From the NCBI GenBank assembly GCA_002778195.1, contig PCDI01000001.1, positions 4,427,869-4,491,868 of the forward strand: a stretch of 64,000 nucleotides of DNA, written 5' to 3'. Each line of letters begins with the position of its first letter. Within the stretch, counting starts at the first letter, position 1. The position numbers and the translations under genes are program-made. Source of the stretch: Raffaelea ambrosiae (taxonomy: Eukaryota; Ascomycota; Sordariomycetes; Ophiostomatales; Ophiostomataceae). Below, piece after piece: positions 23,222 through 32,472 of this stretch. The notes below the pieces were generated by a model, which did no database searches, was not told the origin of the DNA, and saw only the letters and a program-made list of their open reading frames with translations.

Positions 23222-25277
23222 ATGGGTGCCGGGACGTCGATCTGGGCATCGCCAGAGTGGAGAGTAGATCCGCGCGAAATCTTTAATTGGAGGCTGTTCT
23301 ATCTCACCACTGCCGTTGCCTTTGCCGGCTGCTCCTATGGCTTTGACCAGGGCAACATTGGCGGCATCTTGACTCTGCCGAGTTTTCGGCGTGCGTTCGG
23401 GCTCGATGTGATGAGCGAGCAGGCTGCCGATCGAAGGGGTACGTATGATGATGGGGGCGCCGAACGACGATGCGTTCTTCACGCCGAGACCATGCTAACC
23501 ATTGACGCAACCCACAGAGGGAGACATTGCTGCTATGAGTACGCCACTGCCCTTTCCTCTTCGTTGGCCCCATTCTTCCCATTGCTAACACCCTGCAGTG
23601 GCGGCGGGAGGGTCCGGAGGCGCTCTGCTGGCAGCGCCCTGTGCCGACTTCCTTGGACGCAAAAAATCCATGATTCTCTTTGGCCTCGTCTTCATTGTTG
23701 GTTGTGCCATGCAGGAGATTGCCCATCTCGGCGTCTTTTATGCCGGCCGCCTGCTGGCCGGCATCTCCATTGGTGCCACCAGCATGCTGGCCCCTCAGTA
23801 TCTCGGCGAGAACGCGCCCAAGTCGATTCGTGGTTCTCTGACGACATCGTACAACCTGTTCATCATCGCCGCCCTGAGGTAGCTAACCCTTTGGCTTCCC
23901 ACATGTTCTCTTTCTTTTGGCGGCTGTTGGTCCCCAACTAACCTCGCCAGTCTTGCCTTCTGGGTCAACTATGCCGTCTCCTTGTGGAGCCATTCGTCCA
24001 ACCTCCAGTGGAAGCTGGCCTTGTCCATCCAAATCATCCCGGGCGGCTTCATGTTTCTGATGATGTTTTGTAGGTAACACTCCGCAGGGCTCCGTGCTGG
24101 ATCTGTCCCTAACACGCACAGTCGTCATCGACACCCCCCGTGCTTTGATTGCCCAAGGCAAGCGTGAGCTCGGCCTGGAAAAGCTCTGCCACCTGCGCAA
24201 CCTGCCCGCTGACGCCCCCTACCTGCGCCAGGAGTTCATGGAGATCTGCGCCCAGGTCGATGCCGAGCAGGAGCAGATCCGTGGCGCCAGCTACTGGACG
24301 GTCCTGCACGACATTGCCACCATCCCCAGCAACCGCCGCCGCTTCTTCCTCGCCACCACCCTCTTCCTCTTCCACAAGTTCACCGGCACCGACAGCCTCA
24401 ACTACTTTGCGCCCGAGATCTTTGAAATGGTCGGCGTGCGGTCGTCAGGCTCGCTGAGCCTCATGACCACCGGCGTGTACGGGCTGGTCAAGCTGGCCAC
24501 GACCATTTTCTATGTAGCCTGGATGGTGGATCGAATTGGGCGGCGGCGTCCTCTTCTGGTGGGTTCTCTTCTCCTTTTTTTTTCTTTTTTTTTCGTTTGT
24601 CATTCCACCCGCTCGAGCCTCCGCTTACACACGTGGATAGGTTGGCGCATTGCTCCAAGCTACGGCCATGCTGTACATTGCTCTCTACGTTCGCTTTGCC
24701 CACCCCGACTCTTCTGGCGGCACGCCGGCCGGCGGGATCGTCGGCATTGTCTGGATCTACATCTACGCCTTTGGATGGTATGCTGTGATGCTATGACGAC
24801 CCCAACGTTCCCTACAGCATTCCACTGTCTAACCGAGTCTCTTCATTCAGGTCCTTTGGTTGGTCTGTCGCCCCCTACGTCGTCGCAGCCGAAATCTTCC
24901 CCGCCCGCATCCGCTCCTTTTCCATGTCCATCTGCCTCTTCATCAACTGGATCGTTGACTACGGCATCACCAAGGCCACTCCCAGCATGATGACCAATAT
25001 GGGCTGGGGCACCTTTTTGCTGTATGCCGTCCTCACCTACATTGGCGCCGTCTTTGTCTACTTTTGCATGCCCGAGTTCAAGGGCCGCTCCATCGAGTCC
25101 ATGGACGACTTGTTCCAAGAGCCCATCTGGACCATGTTCCGCCACGCCTACCCGAAGGAGGAGGACAAGGTGCGCCGCGATGTGCAGAACATGATGGCCC
25201 TGGACAAGAAGGCAACCGACGGCGATGCGGAGAAGGGCGCAGGGGCGGCTGTCAGCCAGCATGAGACTGCCCACTAG
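23222..25277 (+). CDS. MFS sugar-porter family transporter
   Basis: Seven exons (23222-23438, 23518-23538, 23599-23878, 23951-24069, 24122-24558, 24641-24777, 24851-25277) give 545 residues. Exon 2 is only 21 nt. Family marks include SYGFDQGNIGGIL in helix 1, ADFLGRKKS (the G-R-K/R loop), GRLLAGISIG, APQYLGENAPKSIRG (the PESPR-like region) and AAEIFPARIRSFS. It is a 12-helix plasma-membrane proton symporter of hexose, quinate or a related sugar acid. The PETKG-type end is modified to CMPEFKGRSIESMD. The gene is divergent from the sialidase-type gene, so uptake of a sugar released or processed by that pathway is a reasonable but unproven idea. Confidence 0.88.
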
Positions 25278-26752
25278 GACAGAGGGGAGGGGGGAGGGGG
25301 TTGTGGGATTATCCGACGAGCACATATCAACATGGAGACTGCCTATGGGAAGAAGTCTCCCAGTCTTCTATCACATCATCAGTTAGTCACTTGAATCATA
25401 TCACGACGGGTTATATATCATTCATATTAAAGAATATTAATGCGTCAGTATCTAGCACCGCACGAGTATCATCACTTTCACAGCCAGCTTCGAGCTATAC
25501 CTAGAGGATAGATCAGGATATATCAGTCTCGCCATTGTTGGGATTGTAGTCCAGGAGGCGAGAAGGATAATAGTGTGCTAATTCGCTTTACGTAGCGTGT
25601 GTCAGAAATAGAAGACAAGCTGTAGACTGGAGAAGTGTAGTGTCCATAGTATAAAGAAGTTTTGTGGGGCTATGAATCGTAGTAGGACTTGAAATTGATT
25701 GGAGAGTGGATGAACAGGCGAGAGGAATCCCCTTGTATGCCCTCTTTCGGTAAGGAACAGCACCTCACAACTTTAGTGATTCGGACAGTCCACGTGAATC
25801 TGTGTATGTCAGTTCTTTGTGATTGGCCAATGCATCACTCACCGTATCGCGTTTGTGAATGTGTAGACGACTACGTGCTGACACTTTGCTGCCTGCCAAA
25901 CGACGAGACAATGCTGGCTGCTCTTTTGATACTTTTTCAGTGAGTCTCCAAGTGCTCGAGTCTGAAGGTTCAGCACTTGGCAACTTATGCAGTACAGAAA
26001 ACCGTTCAGGTTCTCATCCAGTCTGTACATCTGCATACTCTGAGCCAGCAAGTACGTATTCCTTTCACATTCTCATAAAAGTTCCACGTCTCAAAATCAG
26101 ACATATATCGAAGACCCGCGTAATACCCTTGCTATGAGCTTTCATTGAACTGCCAAATGCAGGCTGGGCACAGCATGTACACTTGAGGCTAGGTAGCAAA
26201 GAGATATCCCCCCCCCCCCAAAAAGTGAATGCCTAGCTGGTAGATTTCCCGGCAGGTTTTGTTTCAGCCGGAGTTTGCTTGTCCTTGCCCTTCGAGTATA
26301 TATCGTCGATATCGTAGCTGACGAGGGCCCGAGGGTCACCAGGGAAGTAGTGGGGCAGGGGGGGTTGGTCCATGTGCTTGGTGACTGCTCAGAATCTGTG
26401 TCCATCGACCGCAGCCAAAAGGGGAGTTGTGAATCGGGGACGTCCGTCTGCGGCCATAGAGGTTTTGGGGGCGGTGCCTCTTTTCCTTCTGTCCTGTCGC
26501 GGCAGAACGGGGGCCAGATGGAGCATTCACAGTATGACGGACGAGCGGCCTGTCTCGTCGACATTGACCACACAGCTGGCTTTTCTCTTGCCACACGAAA
26601 CTCGCCCTTCAACTATTTTCAGTCTGGAAGGCATGCTGCTACATTCTTCCATATATCCATGCAAGATTCATGGGGTTTATTTTTCTACATGTATGTTTTT
26701 TATGATTCTTTTGTTTTTCATACTTCAATTATCGGCATTTGTCAGGCCAGCC
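25278..26752. other. 1.5-kb gene-free, mostly AT-rich spacer
   Basis: From about 25370 to 26140 the sequence is AT-rich with frequent stops in all frames, unlike the GC-rich neighbours. It may be degraded repeat DNA. No terminal repeats, transposase or RNA gene could be seen. Confidence 0.45.
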
Positions 26753-27935
26753 TCAGGCATGCACCGCCGTGGGCCGCTGTGCCTCCGGCTCCGCCCGGGA
26801 AAACGGTGCCGAGAACCCATACGTCTTCCAGCCGGCCGAGTAGTCCACCGTGGGATCGCGTTCTGGCGTGTCAGTGTACTGTGTCGGATACGAGGGGAAA
26901 AAAAAAAAGAGACACACTTACCGTGGTCGGGCGGAAACGTCGCCCGGCGGTGCGTGTAGTAGCGCGCCCGCAGGTCGCGCCCGTCCTTCTGCATGCTGTA
27001 TGTCGCGTACAGGCTGGCCCGGCGCTCGGCCGTCTCGTTGGAGGCGCTGCGGTGCGCCAGGTGGCTGCCAAAGATGAGGATGTCGCCGGGCGCCAGCGGC
27101 ACCGACACCCACTCGTGGGCGGCCACCCACGCGTCGGCGATGCGGCCGCCCTCGGCCAGGTCGACATGCATGCGGTGCGAGCCGCGGACGACCTCGAGGC
27201 AGCCGTTGGCCGGGGTGGCGGCGTCGATGGCGATGTTGGCGGTGACGTGCTCGATGCGGCCAATGTGGTCGTAGGCGGGGGCGTCGAGGTGTGGCTTGAA
27301 GCCGTTGCCGTGCGGCAGCTTGTAGTTGATCTTGTCTTTGAACAGAAGCATGGTCTGGGCTGTTAGGGGAGAAGGATTCAACTATAAGAAATACGGCCAA
27401 GGAACAAGCAAGAAAACGAAACACACACACACAAAAGAAAGAAAAAAGAAAAAGGAAAAAAAAGACACGAGCGAAGCGAGGACCGAAAAAAAGAGAAAAA
27501 AAGAGGGAAAAAAAGAGACGAGCGAAGCGAGGACAAAAAAAAGGAGAAAAAAAAGACACGAGCGAAGCGAGGACAAGAAAAAAGAGAAAAAAAGAGGGAA
27601 CAAAAGACACGAGCGAAGCGAGGACAAAAAAAAGAGACACAACACACATCGTCGGTCAGCTGCTGCAGAAGCCCGGTCAGCTCGGGCCCGAACAGCAGAG
27701 CCCTGAAGCCGTCGTGGTAGTCGGCAAAGTTCTCGGTCCGCATGAGCTGGCGCTCGCCGGCCGAGTTGACCTCGTCGTACGGCATCCACTTGCCGCGGAC
27801 CCGGGGCCAGGCCGCGATCTCGTTGGTCCACTTTGTCAGGTCGGCGGGCTTCACCAGGTCGTGTTCGTGGGCGCGGAGCAGCAGGTAGCCGTCCTCGTGG
27901 TAGCTCTGGATCTGCTGCGGCGTGAGCGGGACCAT
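26753..27935 (-). CDS. PhyH-family Fe(II)/2-oxoglutarate oxygenase (PhnY/TmpA-like)
   Basis: Three exons (27935-27648, 27354-26922, 26862-26753) give 276 residues. Intron 1 (293 nt) is a purine repeat array, and intron 2 is 59 nt. The metal facial triad is His118-x-Asp120 (FKPHLDAPAYD) with distal His197 (HLAHRSASN), and an Arg at 207/208 can bind 2-oxoglutarate. LMRTENFADYH near 64-74 and LFKDKINYKLPHG near 100-112 are typical of the phytanoyl-CoA-dioxygenase-like branch that includes the phosphonate hydroxylases PhnY and TmpA. It should hydroxylate a small substrate next to a polar head group. It is divergent across 484 bp from an HD-domain oxygenase, the same pairing as bacterial PhnY-PhnZ and TmpA-TmpB. 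A role in 1-hydroxylation of an aminoethylphosphonate-type compound is inferred; other PhyH substrates are possible. Confidence 0.85.
27355..27647. repeat. intron-borne polypurine array with four mirror-symmetric cores
   Basis: Read on the plus strand, CGAGCGAAGCGAGGAC occurs four times (about 27469, 27520, 27559 and 27611), separated by A/G-only spacers. The core GAGCGAAGCGAG reads the same backwards on one strand, a mirror repeat. The array fills most of intron 1 of the PhyH-type gene. Confidence 0.85.
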
Positions 27936-28419
27936 GGTTGCGGTTGTTGCGGAGGCTGTGACGGGGCTTGCGTGGGACGGCGGTTCGTGGAGAGGACATG
28001 GCGAAATACAGACTTTGCCGTACTGGGCTGCAAGCAAGCCAAGATATACCGCTGCTTGGACGGACCGAGAGTGTCTCGTGCTGTAGTCTCAAAACAGCCG
28101 TCATCAGAGAACGACGCGATGCACGGCGGCCAAGCCGACGTGTCGGCCACCGTGCCGTGGATATCGGTGTCGATGCCGGGGGGATCGGTGTCGATGCCGT
28201 GTTTTAGCCCCTTTTTGGTGCCGTGGCCACGGCCATATTTAGCGGGTCCCGAGGCTGATGACCCCCCCCCCCCCCTGGTGTGTTGCAGTCAGTGGTCGTG
28301 CAAGATATTAGTTTCGGTCGAGCCACGGCCTCAGTGCAGAGAAACGTGTAGAGAGACAGAGCGGACAGACTTGGATTCGGTTATCCACTACACAACACAC
28401 CCACTTGCCGTCGCCCAGC
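27936..28419. promoter_or_regulatory. bidirectional promoter of the oxygenase pair
   Basis: A 484-bp spacer between divergent start codons. It includes a short internal duplication (ATCGGTGTCGATGCCG twice, 28162-28200) and a poly-C run (28262-28275). No coding frame is supported. The shared spacer implies joint control of both oxygenases. Confidence 0.5.
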
Positions 28420-29194
28420 ATGGCTACCATCACCGCCGCCACCACCACCACCACCGCCACCACTACTACTAAGCCGCAGCAGAATCTGCCGTCGCCGCGC
28501 GAGATCGTCCAGACCCTCTTCTCGTACCTCGAGGCCCAGGGCCAGGGCGACTACATGGGCGAGGCCGTGTCCCAGCTCGAGCACTCCCTGCAGGCCGCGG
28601 CCCTGGCCGTCGAGCACGGGGCCGACGACCACACCGTGCTGGCCGCCCTGCTGCACGACGTCGGCCGCTTCATCCCGGCCGCCAAGACGCTGCCGCCGCT
28701 GGTCGCGCCCGACGGCCGCGCGTTCGGCACCAAGGAGCACGAGTGCGTGGGCGAGCAGTACCTGCGCGGGCTGGGCTTCCCGGCGGCCGTGAGCGAGGTG
28801 GTGGGCGCCCACGTGTGGGCGAAGCGGTTCCTGTGCGCGACCGAGCCGGGCTACTGGGCGGCGCTGAGCCGGCTGAGCCAGGTGACCCTGGAGCTGCAGG
28901 GCGGCACGTTCACGCCGGAGCAGGTGGCGGAGGCGCGGGCGGACCCGCTGCTGGCGAGCAAGCTCAACGTGCGGCGGTGGGACGACCAGGCCAAGGTGGC
29001 CGGCAAGGTGGTGCCGGGGCTGGCGGCCTACGAGGATATGGCGGTGCGGTGTCTGTGTGAGTTTTGTGTGCCCCCCTCCCCATGTTGGAACGCTTCCACG
29101 GTTGACTGTTCGTATCCTCTCCATCCGAGGGCGTTGAGACTAACAAGTTTGTGTTCCAGCGGCGTCGCGAGAAAACAACGAGCATCGCCTTTGA
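28420..29194 (+). CDS. HD-domain diiron oxygenase (PhnZ/TmpB-like)
   Basis: Two exons (28420-29056 and 29160-29194) give 223 residues. After a Thr-rich start come the marks of the phosphonate-cleaving HD oxygenases: GDYMGE (Tyr45, Glu48), QLEHSLQ (His55), ALLHDVG (His79-Asp80), KEHE (His107), HVWAKRFL (His131, Lys135), LSQVTLELQGG and VRRWDDQAK (Arg185, Asp188). The His/Asp set supplies a complete diiron site, and the spacing mirrors PhnZ as I recall it. In PhnZ and TmpB a mixed-valent diiron site uses O2 to split the C-P bond of a 1-hydroxyphosphonate, giving phosphate. Arg83 sits where bacterial PhnZ has His (HDxGH). The partner gene is the divergent PhyH-type hydroxylase. Generic HD phosphohydrolase activity is the alternative, but the LQGG and RRWDD segments argue against it. 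Confidence 0.85.
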
Positions 29195-29408
29195 GTGCGG
29201 CTGCGGAAGCATCCAGGTTGGGGGCTACGTGTATATTGTGTGATCAAAGAAGGGAACGGGAACATTAAGTCTATCGTGGCATGGGTTGTGTGGTCAAGAG
29301 AAGGGAACGGGAAGAATTCATGTTTACGTGGAATGTATGCGTATGAGCAGGTGATTCAGAGAACCAAGAATGAAGATTAGAGACCAAGATTAAGATCAGA
29401 GCCAAATA

Positions 29409-31767
29409 TCAACCAAACCCAATCTCCCTTGACCCCCCTGCCAAAGGACACTCCATGGGCGCCCATGCACCGTCTGAAGACAGAAAGTCGTATGTCATCC
29501 AGTCAAAGTCGGGGCCCAGCCCCCAGGCCACGTCTGCCACGTCCTCGCCACGGCCGCCAGCATCCCGCACGGGCTGGGGACTGCTGGCCAGTGGCGGCCA
29601 CATGGACGGCGCCGTCCGCGCGGGCGTGTCTGCGGGGACGTATGGCGCCGCCGAGGCGGAGCTGGAGGCCCGCGGCACGGTCCCCTCCTGTCTGTCCTGC
29701 CTGTCCTGCCTGTCCGGGCCCCGCTCGTGTCGTGGGTGTCCGGCCAGCAGCGCGTCCACCGCCCTGGACACCGTGGCCAGCAGGTGGCGCGGCGACATCT
29801 GGGCGGTCATGGCGCGCAGCGTGTCGGCGACGCGGGCGACGAGGCGGAGCGTCTTGTCGACGTCCATGTCGTCGGCCGCGGCGTGGGGGTAGCGGGTGGC
29901 GATCTTGAAGAGGAAGGCCACGGCGAAGGCGATCATGGTGTTGAAGTACAGCGGCAGCCCGTGCAGGTGCGCCTGGATCTCCGTGTCCGACACCATGGTC
30001 TCCAGGATGCCGCGGGCCGCCTGGATGCCGGCCGCGGCCATGTCCGCGAGGTCGGGGTCGAGCCGCGGGGGCCGTGGGTGCCGCGGGGGGGTCGCCGCGT
30101 CGTCCGCCGCTTCGCCCGCCGCAGCCGCCACCCCCCGGAACGCGTGCGAGCACAGGTACAGCTTGGCAAAGGAGACGTGCAGCTTGACGCCCTTGGCCGG
30201 GTAGTTGCCGACGTGCACGTGGCGGCCGAACCGGTCGTTCCAGTCGGCCCGCCACGTGTCGTACTCGATGGCAAACCGCCGCATGCGGGCGACGAGGGAC
30301 GGTGTGGGCGACGACGACGGGGGGTCGTCCTCAAAGCCAAACGTCTCCAGCACGCGGCTCGTGATGCTCCACAGCTCGACCTGGCTGACCAGCCGCGCGT
30401 CGTTCTCGGTGGCCTGCGGCCGCGACAAGAAGTCGCGCGCCCGGCGGATCGCGTCGGCGTCGCGCGTCAGCGGCGGCCGCCCGTAGGCGATGCTAAAGTG
30501 GTGGTCGCAGACGTAGACGAGGTAGTAGAGCCGCGTCTGGCTGTAGCCCGGGTCGTCGTCGTCGTCATCGTCGTCCCCGCCGCCGCCGCGCAGGGCAGCC
30601 CGGAACGACCGGTGCAGGTGCTTTTGCACGGCGATGCGAACGGCTGCGACGTCAGTCCTTGTTCTGGAAAAGAGGTTCAGAATCCCACGGAACACAAAGC
30701 AAAGCCAAGTACCCACCCAGAGACGACAGATGCCACGACAGGCGGTGCAGCCAAAATGCGCCGATGCACAGACTGCGGATGTCGTCCAGGTGGACGTCGT
30801 CTGCGAGCGCGAGGTTGGCGGCCAGGTTGACAAAGCGACGGTAGCACGGCTCGTACAGAAAGCCCAGGTCGGCCGAGTGCAGGGCGGCCACCGTGCAGAT
30901 GGCGGCCAGCAGCGTGGCCGAGCTGGCCCGGACGCCGTCGAGCGTGACGGACGCGCCGAGAATGCCGTACAGGTAGTGGTCGAGCCGGCGGGCGTAGTCG
31001 GCAAAGAGCACCGTCGCCTGCGACTCGGTCACGATGCCGTCGGCGATGACGTCGCCGGGACGCGTGCCCGTACGAGAGCCGACACGGCCACGGCCCCGGT
31101 CCCGGTTCCGGTCCCGGTCCCGATCCCGGCTCGCGTCGCTGCTGTTCAGGGACGACGCCGGGATCGACGCCGGTCCGCTGTCCATGTCCATGGTGATGTC
31201 CTCGTCGTGGCTGGGAGCAGGAGACAGCTGCAGCGGGATCGTCTGTAGTGCGCCGCCCCCACCGAGACGGCCGCCCGGAGTCGGTGCCGGCTGCTGCGCC
31301 AAGACCGCTGCCCACTGCTGGCTGAGGCTCTCGACGGTGCTCTCCAGCAGGTGGATCTTGCGGGTGACCGTCTGCTTCCATCTGGGCACGTCAGCGCGCG
31401 CCCTCTCCTACCAACAACGCTCCTTCTCTGGGGACACCTACTCGCCGTCGTCATCCTGCAGCAGCAGCTGCTGCAGCGGCCGGCTGACCGTGCACGCCAA
31501 GCCGCGCCTCTTGCACCGCACACACGGCCCGGCCTCGGGGCCCGGCACGTGGTGGCATTTGATCTGTTTGCTTTTGTCAGCGCGGCTGCTGCCAAGGGGG
31601 ACGCAATGCGCGACTGGACATGGTCTTGCCTTGAGCTTCCGGCAGGCCAAACAGGCCGTGGCCCGGCGAGGCCCGTCGGACGCCCTTCTGCGCGCCAGCT
31701 GGGACGGAGACGTCCTAGGGATGCTCTGGCCCATGGATGGGCCCGTGGCCACCTGCAGAGCGTCCAT
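29409..31767 (-). CDS. Zn2Cys6 binuclear-cluster transcription factor
   Basis: Four exons (31767-31630, 31563-31442, 31381-30717, 30643-29409) give 719 residues. The cluster is Cys39-x2-Cys42-x6-Cys49-x10-Cys60-x2-Cys63-x6-Cys70. Intron 1 splits the cluster between LK and IK and starts with GC rather than GT (GCAAGA...ACAG, 66 nt). A coiled linker region (KIHLLESTVESLSQQW) follows, then an Arg-Asp repeat (near 153-170) and the fungal_trans middle domain with LSSLAVRIAVQKHLHRSF. The C-terminal 150 residues are disordered. It is a nuclear regulator. It lies between the HD oxygenase (convergent, 214 bp) and the phosphate-symporter-type permease (divergent, 705 bp), so it is the natural local regulator of the oxygenase cluster. 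Confidence 0.87.
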
Positions 31768-32472
31768 TGCCGCGCGGGAACAGCTGCGCAAAGGTTGTGT
31801 AAGCTGTCGGCCCCCCCCTGTGGTCCACTGGACTTTGCAAAAAGGGAAGCTAAAAACACGCCCGTCGAATGGTGTCGTGCAGACTGTGCGACGACGGCAA
31901 GAACGGCGAGGATGGCGAGACGACGGCCGTGGCCCCGGGGAGGGGGCCGTGATAAATACCAGCAGCCGTCGTACACTGCGAGGACGAGGCCAATCGCGGC
32001 CGGGCAGCCGACTGCGCGGCTTATACGAGGACCCCGGACGCACGTGGGAGCATCCATGGGGAACGAGAGGACTCGACGGGCATGCTGTTTTTTTTTTTTT
32101 GTTTTTTTTCTTCCCCTGTCCAATAAGCAAGTGTACATTATCAACGGATGCAGCCCGGGAAGAGGAGGCAACGCGCACGCCGTGGATGCCGCACGTGGGA
32201 CATTTCATTGGTGCTCCCGGCCCCTGAAGCTTAGCGGTGCAGCACGCTGTGGGTCCCGCCAATTTTCTCCATATGTTTCCACTGCACATCCGGCGAGGCT
32301 CCGTATTTCGCCATCGCCATTCTACCGTGTGTACGAGACTGGGAACGCATGCTCACACCGTCGGCCATGGCAGCCCGGTCTGGAAGCGGCGGCGGCCTTC
32401 TTGCCGGTCTCTCCTGTGTGTTCTCTACGAGTCCTATAAGAATGGCTTCCCAGGACATGCTCCAGCGCCGCC
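31768..32472. promoter_or_regulatory. divergent promoter of regulator and permease
   Basis: A 705-bp spacer between the Zn2Cys6 gene and the permease gene. It has a T-rich run at 32084-32110. No gene is supported. Confidence 0.45.

Noticed and set aside
26275..27366. 363-codon open frame on the plus strand
   Set aside because: Overlaps the PhyH-type oxygenase exons in antisense; its first part lies in spacer and shows no domain.
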